Below are positions 5,983 through 9,287 of a stretch of 9,287 nt of DNA, one piece after another. The position numbers and the translations under genes are program-made. This DNA is from Gammaproteobacteria bacterium (GTDB taxonomy: Bacteria > Pseudomonadota > Gammaproteobacteria > Arenicellales > UBA868), in contig DPVA01000074.1 of the NCBI GenBank assembly GCA_003529705.1, positions 1,596 through 10,882 of the forward strand, in the 5' to 3' direction. Every line of letters begins with the position of its first letter. The first letter of the stretch is position 1. The notes beneath the pieces were generated by a model. It made no database searches. It worked only from the letters and a program-made list of their open reading frames with translations, and was not told the DNA's origin.

Positions 5983-7023
5983 GTGGCTCACCCTGACGAA
6001 CCACTCCGGATCTCCATCGATATGATGGGGGGTGATCGCGGGCTCAATGTCACTGCGACTGGTGTTTCTCTGGCCCTCGATCGGCACCCGGACCTGTCCT
6101 GCACTTTAGTGGGGGATGAGCAACAGATCCGAGCCGCGCTGGGTTCTGTTGGGAAAACAGATCGGGTTGATATCGTTCACACCTCGGAATCCGTGGACAT
6201 GCACGAGTCCCCGGCATCCGCCCTGCGCTTTAAGAAAGATTCCTCTATGCGTGTTGCGTTGGACCTGTTGGGCTCGGGGGAAGTCGATGCTTGCGTCAGT
6301 GCGGGAAACACCGGGGCATTAGTCGCAACTGCCCGGTTTGTTCTCAGAACTCTCTCCGAAATCGACCGACCGGCGATTATCTCGACGTTGCCGAGGACGC
6401 AGGGCCATGTATACATGCTGGACCTTGGGGCGAACATTGACAGTCCTGCAGAAATTCTCATGCAGTTTTCCCTCATGGGTGAGAGCATGGTCCGAACCAT
6501 TGAAGGTATCGAACGACCCTCTGTTGGACTTCTTAATGTAGGTAGCGAAGAGATTAAAGGAAGCGAAGTCATCAAAGCGACGAATGAATTGCTGAAGGCG
6601 AGCGGTCTTAATTACATAGGTTACGTGGAAGGGGATGACATATTCAACGGTAGTGTCGAACTCATTGTCACCGACGGGTTCGCAGGTAATGTGGCACTTA
6701 AAACCAGTGAAGGACTCGCTCAGATGCTTACCCAGGTCATCCGGGAGGAATTCAGCCGTGGGTTCCTGACCCGGATTTCGGCGCTCATCGCGGCACCTGT
6801 GCTGAAATCTTTTAGGGGTCGCTTCGATCATCGGACGTATAACGGGGCTGTCTTACTCGGACTGAATGGAACCGTCGTAAAAAGCCATGGCAAGGTAGAC
6901 GGTCTCGCCTTCTCTCACGCGATCGACACCGCCAGACTTGCGGCGCAAAAAGATCTAACGGGACATATCCGGCACGACCTTGAAGCCTCCAGGATCTCGT
7001 TGACTAAGGCGACGCCTTCGTGA
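5983..7023 (+). CDS. plsX: Phosphate acyltransferase PlsX
   Basis: Peripheral membrane enzyme that converts acyl-ACP and phosphate to acyl-phosphate and ACP, feeding PlsY-dependent glycerol-3-phosphate acylation. The 346-residue length is usual. Conserved blocks are IDMMGGDRG at 12-20, CVSAGNTGAL at 104-113, LDLGANIDS at 146-154, YIGYVEGDDIF at 211-221, TDGFAGNVALK at 230-240 and YNGAVLLGLNG at 286-296. I used GTG 5983 because it gives the short N-terminal lead before the first strand expected for the family; the next in-frame ATG codons (6022, 6025) would cut into DMMGGD. Its TGA overlaps the fabH GTG (sequence GTGA), the mark of translational coupling. The neighbours are the usual ones: rpmF before, fabH after. 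Confidence 0.96.
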   Translation: MAHPDEPLRISIDMMGGDRGLNVTATGVSLALDRHPDLSCTLVGDEQQIRAALGSVGKTDRVDIVHTSESVDMHESPASALRFKKDSSMRVALDLLGSGEVDACVSAGNTGALVATARFVLRTLSEIDRPAIISTLPRTQGHVYMLDLGANIDSPAEILMQFSLMGESMVRTIEGIERPSVGLLNVGSEEIKGSEVIKATNELLKASGLNYIGYVEGDDIFNGSVELIVTDGFAGNVALKTSEGLAQMLTQVIREEFSRGFLTRISALIAAPVLKSFRGRFDHRTYNGAVLLGLNGTVVKSHGKVDGLAFSHAIDTARLAAQKDLTGHIRHDLEASRISLTKATPS

Positions 7024-7991
7024 GTCACTCCGCCCGAATTACCGGCTCCGGATCCTACCTTCCCGAAAAGGTCCTGACCAACAAGGAGCTTGAAGAATTT
7101 CTCGAGACATCGGAAGAGTGGATATTTTCGAGAAGCGGTATCCGCCAGCGCCATATTGCTGCCGAGGGTGAATTTACCTCTGATCTCGCTGAAGCGGCTT
7201 CGCGGCAGGCACTTGAAAGCGCAGGACGTCAGGCATCAGATGTCGACCTGATTGTGGTCGCCACTACAACAGCAGATCAGGTGTTTCCGAGCACGGCCTG
7301 TCTGCTGCAGGCCCGCCTCGGTATTCACGGATGCCCCGCATTTGATGTCCAGGCCGTCTGTGCTGGGTTCTTGTATGCAATGGATGTGGTGTATCGCTAT
7401 ATCGCGACCGGGGCAAGCCGGTGCGCGTTGGTGGTTGGGGCGGAAACCTTTTCCCGGATCCTCAATTGGGAGGACCGAAGCACTTGCGTGCTTTTTGGAG
7501 ATGGGGCAGGTGCGATGCTGGTGGAAGCGGCCGCAACCCCCGGTATCCTCTCGAGCCACATCCATGCCGATGGCGCTTTTAAAGATCTTTTATGTGTTCC
7601 GGTCGGGATATCCACGTCCTACAAAACAGTCCTGAATGGTCGAGCCTACACTGAGATGCAGGGCAAGGAGGTATTTCGTTGGGCTGTCTCTACACTCGGG
7701 GATGCCGTAATCGAGGTGTTGGAAAATAATGGCATTCACCAATCAGAAATAGACTGGCTGGTCCCGCATCAAGCCAATATTAGGATTATCAATGCGATTG
7801 CGAAACGACTCGAGCTCAGTATGGATCAAGTGGTTGTCACGATTGACCGACATGGCAACACCTCAGCGGCATCGGTTCCACTTGCATTTGATACGGCGGT
7901 GAGGGATGGGCGAATTAAGACAGGGGACAAGGTGATCTTTGAGGCTTTTGGCGGGGGATTCACCTGGGGCAGCATGCTCGTACAGATCTAG
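7020..7991 (+). CDS. fabH: 3-oxoacyl-ACP synthase III (KAS III)
   Basis: Starts type II fatty acid synthesis by condensing acetyl-CoA with malonyl-ACP in the cytosol. The 323 residues match E. coli FabH closely in length and sequence. The catalytic triad is visible: Cys114 in AFDVQAVCAGF, His250 in WLVPHQANIRI and Asn280 in DRHGNTSAASVP. The glycine-rich GGGFTWGSMLV end is also present. The start is GTG at 7020, overlapping the plsX stop by four bases, and places GSYLPE at the usual distance from the N-terminus. The gene after it is fabG, only 21 bases on; fabD, which normally lies between these two in gammaproteobacteria, is not there. Confidence 0.97.
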   Translation: MSHSARITGSGSYLPEKVLTNKELEEFLETSEEWIFSRSGIRQRHIAAEGEFTSDLAEAASRQALESAGRQASDVDLIVVATTTADQVFPSTACLLQARLGIHGCPAFDVQAVCAGFLYAMDVVYRYIATGASRCALVVGAETFSRILNWEDRSTCVLFGDGAGAMLVEAAATPGILSSHIHADGAFKDLLCVPVGISTSYKTVLNGRAYTEMQGKEVFRWAVSTLGDAVIEVLENNGIHQSEIDWLVPHQANIRIINAIAKRLELSMDQVVVTIDRHGNTSAASVPLAFDTAVRDGRIKTGDKVIFEAFGGGFTWGSMLVQI

Positions 7992-8012
7992 AACGACGGG
8001 GAACCGTTTCTT

Positions 8013-8768
8013 ATGTCTCAAAATCAATTTTCACCCCAAGTGTGCCTCGTTACCGGCGCCAGTCGAGGAATAGGTAGGGCGATTGCACTAGAGCTCGCAT
8101 CGCGTGGACATATAGTGATTGGGACTGCTACGACGGCTGATGGGGCAGAGCAGATTGCCACTGAGTTGAAGAAAGTCGCAGGGAAGGGAACCGGTGTTGC
8201 GCTCGATATCACCGACCCACAGCAGAGTGAATCAGTGATTGGTGACGTCGTGTGCGAATTTGGACCGATTACGGTGCTCGTAAATAATGCCGGGGTGACC
8301 GAGGACAACCTGTTGCTGCGGATGAAACCATCTCAATGGGAGAAGACCTTAAACACCAATTTGGCGTCTGTCTTCAGAATCACCAAGTTATGTCTGAAAG
8401 GCATGACTAGGGCGCGCTACGGCAGGATTATCAATCTCTCCTCCGTCGTAGGAGCAACCGGCAATGCCGGTCAGACAAATTACTCCGCAAGCAAGGCGGG
8501 TCTGGTCGGCTTAACAAAATCACTGGCGCTCGAGATCGCCTCTCGTGGCATCACAGTCAACGCCGTTGCGCCGGGCTTTATCGAAACCGACATGACCGCT
8601 GATTTACCCGAGGAACAGCGCGACAGACTGTTGGAGGCCATTCCTCTGGCACGACTGGGGCAACCCCAGGATATTGCAAAGACGGTCGCTTTTCTCATCT
8701 CTGACGATGCGGCCTACATCACAGGACAGGTCGTTCATGTTAATGGCGGAATGCACATGGCGTCTTGA
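8013..8768 (+). CDS. fabG: 3-oxoacyl-ACP reductase
   Basis: NADPH-dependent short-chain dehydrogenase that reduces 3-oxoacyl-ACP to 3-hydroxyacyl-ACP in each elongation round. The 251-residue product has the Rossmann motif VTGASRGIGRAIA at 13-25, NNAG at 91-94, and the catalytic tetrad Asn116 (NTNLAS), Ser144 (NLSSVVG), Tyr157 and Lys161 (YSASK). The C-terminal APGFIETDMT and ITGQVVHVNGGM blocks are typical of FabG. ATG at 8013 follows a GGGGAA ribosome-binding stretch about ten bases upstream. The context next to fabH and acpP supports FabG over other SDR enzymes. Confidence 0.96.
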   Translation: MSQNQFSPQVCLVTGASRGIGRAIALELASRGHIVIGTATTADGAEQIATELKKVAGKGTGVALDITDPQQSESVIGDVVCEFGPITVLVNNAGVTEDNLLLRMKPSQWEKTLNTNLASVFRITKLCLKGMTRARYGRIINLSSVVGATGNAGQTNYSASKAGLVGLTKSLALEIASRGITVNAVAPGFIETDMTADLPEEQRDRLLEAIPLARLGQPQDIAKTVAFLISDDAAYITGQVVHVNGGMHMAS

Positions 8769-8789
8769 GGAAGTGCTCATATAGTATTG

Positions 8790-8813
8790 TTTTTTATATA
8801 TTTTTTTATTATT
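8790..8813. other. 24-base A/T-only tract after fabG
   Basis: A run of 24 A/T bases rich in T begins 21 bases after the fabG stop, in otherwise mixed-composition DNA. No GC stem precedes it, so it does not look like an intrinsic terminator. It could be an UP-element-like or protein-binding tract upstream of acpP; no specific protein is suggested by the sequence. Confidence 0.4.
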
Positions 8814-8862
8814 GGGTATTCCGGCTAGCGCGTACCCGCGAGGTCTGCAAGGGGTTGATTTG

Positions 8863-8918
8863 TTGGACTTGGCGCCCCGAATACGGTTTAATCGCGCTTC
8901 GAGAAGCGGGCTTATATT
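8863..8918 (+). promoter_or_regulatory. Candidate acpP promoter region with inverted repeat
   Basis: The 221-base fabG-acpP gap is the only large gap in the fab cluster, and E. coli acpP has its own promoter at this place. A -35-like TTGGAC (8863-8868) precedes a good -10-like TTTAAT (8887-8892, five of six) by 18 bases. A second -10-like TATATT lies at 8913-8918 without a good -35. Between them, CGCTTC (8895-8900) and GAAGCG (8903-8908) form an inverted repeat with a 2-base centre, operator-like and placed near the predicted start site. Promoter boxes are weak; the repeat is exact. Confidence 0.35.
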
Positions 8919-8972
8919 CCGCGAACAGTCCGGTAACGAGATAAATCGTCCGGCTAAAGTATTTCTAATCCC

Positions 8973-8978
8973 AGGAGG
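8973..8978 (+). promoter_or_regulatory. Strong ribosome binding site of acpP
   Basis: AGGAGG, a full Shine-Dalgarno match, ends 11 bases before the acpP ATG. It is the best ribosome site in the window, in keeping with acyl carrier protein being among the most abundant cell proteins. Confidence 0.8.
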
Positions 8979-8989
8979 CTAGAAAGCTC

Positions 8990-9229
8990 ATGAGCAGTGT
9001 TGAAGATCGCGTCAAAAAGATTGTGGTAGAGCAGCTTGGCGTAAGCGAGGACCAGGTAACCCCTGACGCGTCATTTGTCGATGACCTGGGCGCAGACTCC
9101 TTGGACACCGTCGAGCTCGTTATGGCGCTCGAAGAGGAGTTCGACGCCGAAATCCCCGATGACCAGGCAGAAAAAATTACTACGGTTAAGCAGGCGGTTG
9201 AATTCATCCAGGCTAACGCTAGCGGTTGA
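8990..9229 (+). CDS. acpP: Acyl carrier protein
   Basis: Small acidic carrier that holds growing acyl chains on a 4'-phosphopantetheine arm. The 79-residue product starts [18 protein letters not shown] and contains the [20 protein letters not shown] block with attachment Ser37 in the DSL motif, then [13 protein letters not shown]. It is close to identical to E. coli AcpP over the central helices. It has its own strong ribosome site and probably its own promoter. fabF normally follows; only 58 bases remain to the window edge, with no start codon context I can assign. Confidence 0.98.
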   Translation: MSSVEDRVKKIVVEQLGVSEDQVTPDASFVDDLGADSLDTVELVMALEEEFDAEIPDDQAEKITTVKQAVEFIQANASG

Positions 9230-9269
9230 CCTCCCTGGCAAACTTTCTCAAACATAGTCAGCGAAGCCG

Positions 9270-9287
9270 CCCGGCGCCCGGCGCCCG
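9270..9287. repeat. CCCGGCG tandem repeat at the right edge
   Basis: The last 18 bases are 2.6 copies of the 7-mer CCCGGCG. They include two overlapping GGCGCC palindromes. The array is cut by the window end, so its true length is unknown. It lies just after acpP and could be a stem-forming spacer or an assembly-edge artefact. Confidence 0.5.

Noticed and set aside
6177..6831. Open frames opposite plsX on the minus strand
   Set aside because: They are antisense shadows of a strongly conserved gene, with no motif and no ribosome site.
1..9287. CRISPR array, transposon, integrase, attachment site or toxin-antitoxin genes
   Set aside because: No spaced direct repeats, transposase or recombinase motifs, or small paired genes were found. 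Every long gene is a core housekeeping family or the Rieske protein.

Overview
The window looks like a core chromosomal segment of a gammaproteobacterium. The evidence is gene order and sequence: RNase E, RluC, an SppA-type protease, a YceF-type Maf protein, L32, then plsX-fabH-fabG-acpP, all with residues close to the enterobacterial and pseudomonad proteins as I remember them. Genus cannot be fixed from this. Both ends of the window cut through or stop just outside genes: rne runs off the left edge, and the right edge lies 58 bases past acpP.

Layout. (1) 1-2074, minus strand: rne, missing its 3' end. The catalytic half is intact and the visible C-terminal part is Pro/Arg/Gly-rich. (2) 2075-2660: a 586-base spacer without a credible gene. 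It holds a candidate rne promoter next to rluC and a chain of stem-loops that would form a long structured rne leader. (3) 2661-5014, plus strand: rluC, a small Rieske [2Fe-2S] protein gene and sppA, closely packed or overlapping. (4) 5015-5620, minus strand: a YceF-like Maf nucleotide pyrophosphatase, whose stop codon abuts the sppA stop. (5) 5621-5751: a divergent control region with a GC-rich palindrome. (6) 5752-9229, plus strand: rpmF, plsX, fabH, fabG, a 221-base gap with promoter-like signals, then acpP.

How the genes fit together. RNase E, RluC, YceF and L32 belong to RNA processing, rRNA modification, nucleotide housekeeping and the ribosome. PlsX, FabH, FabG and AcpP start and run type II fatty acid synthesis and pass acyl chains to phospholipid synthesis. 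Linking L32 to lipid synthesis genes is the classic rpmF-plsX-fab arrangement.

Two usual members of that arrangement are not here: yceD (DUF177) before rpmF, and fabD between fabH and fabG. I see no mobile element, CRISPR array, tRNA, rRNA, phage gene or new defence-like system. The items most worth a second look are the structured rne leader, the missing fabD and yceD, the Rieske gene embedded in the rluC-sppA unit, and the symmetric palindrome between yceF and rpmF.
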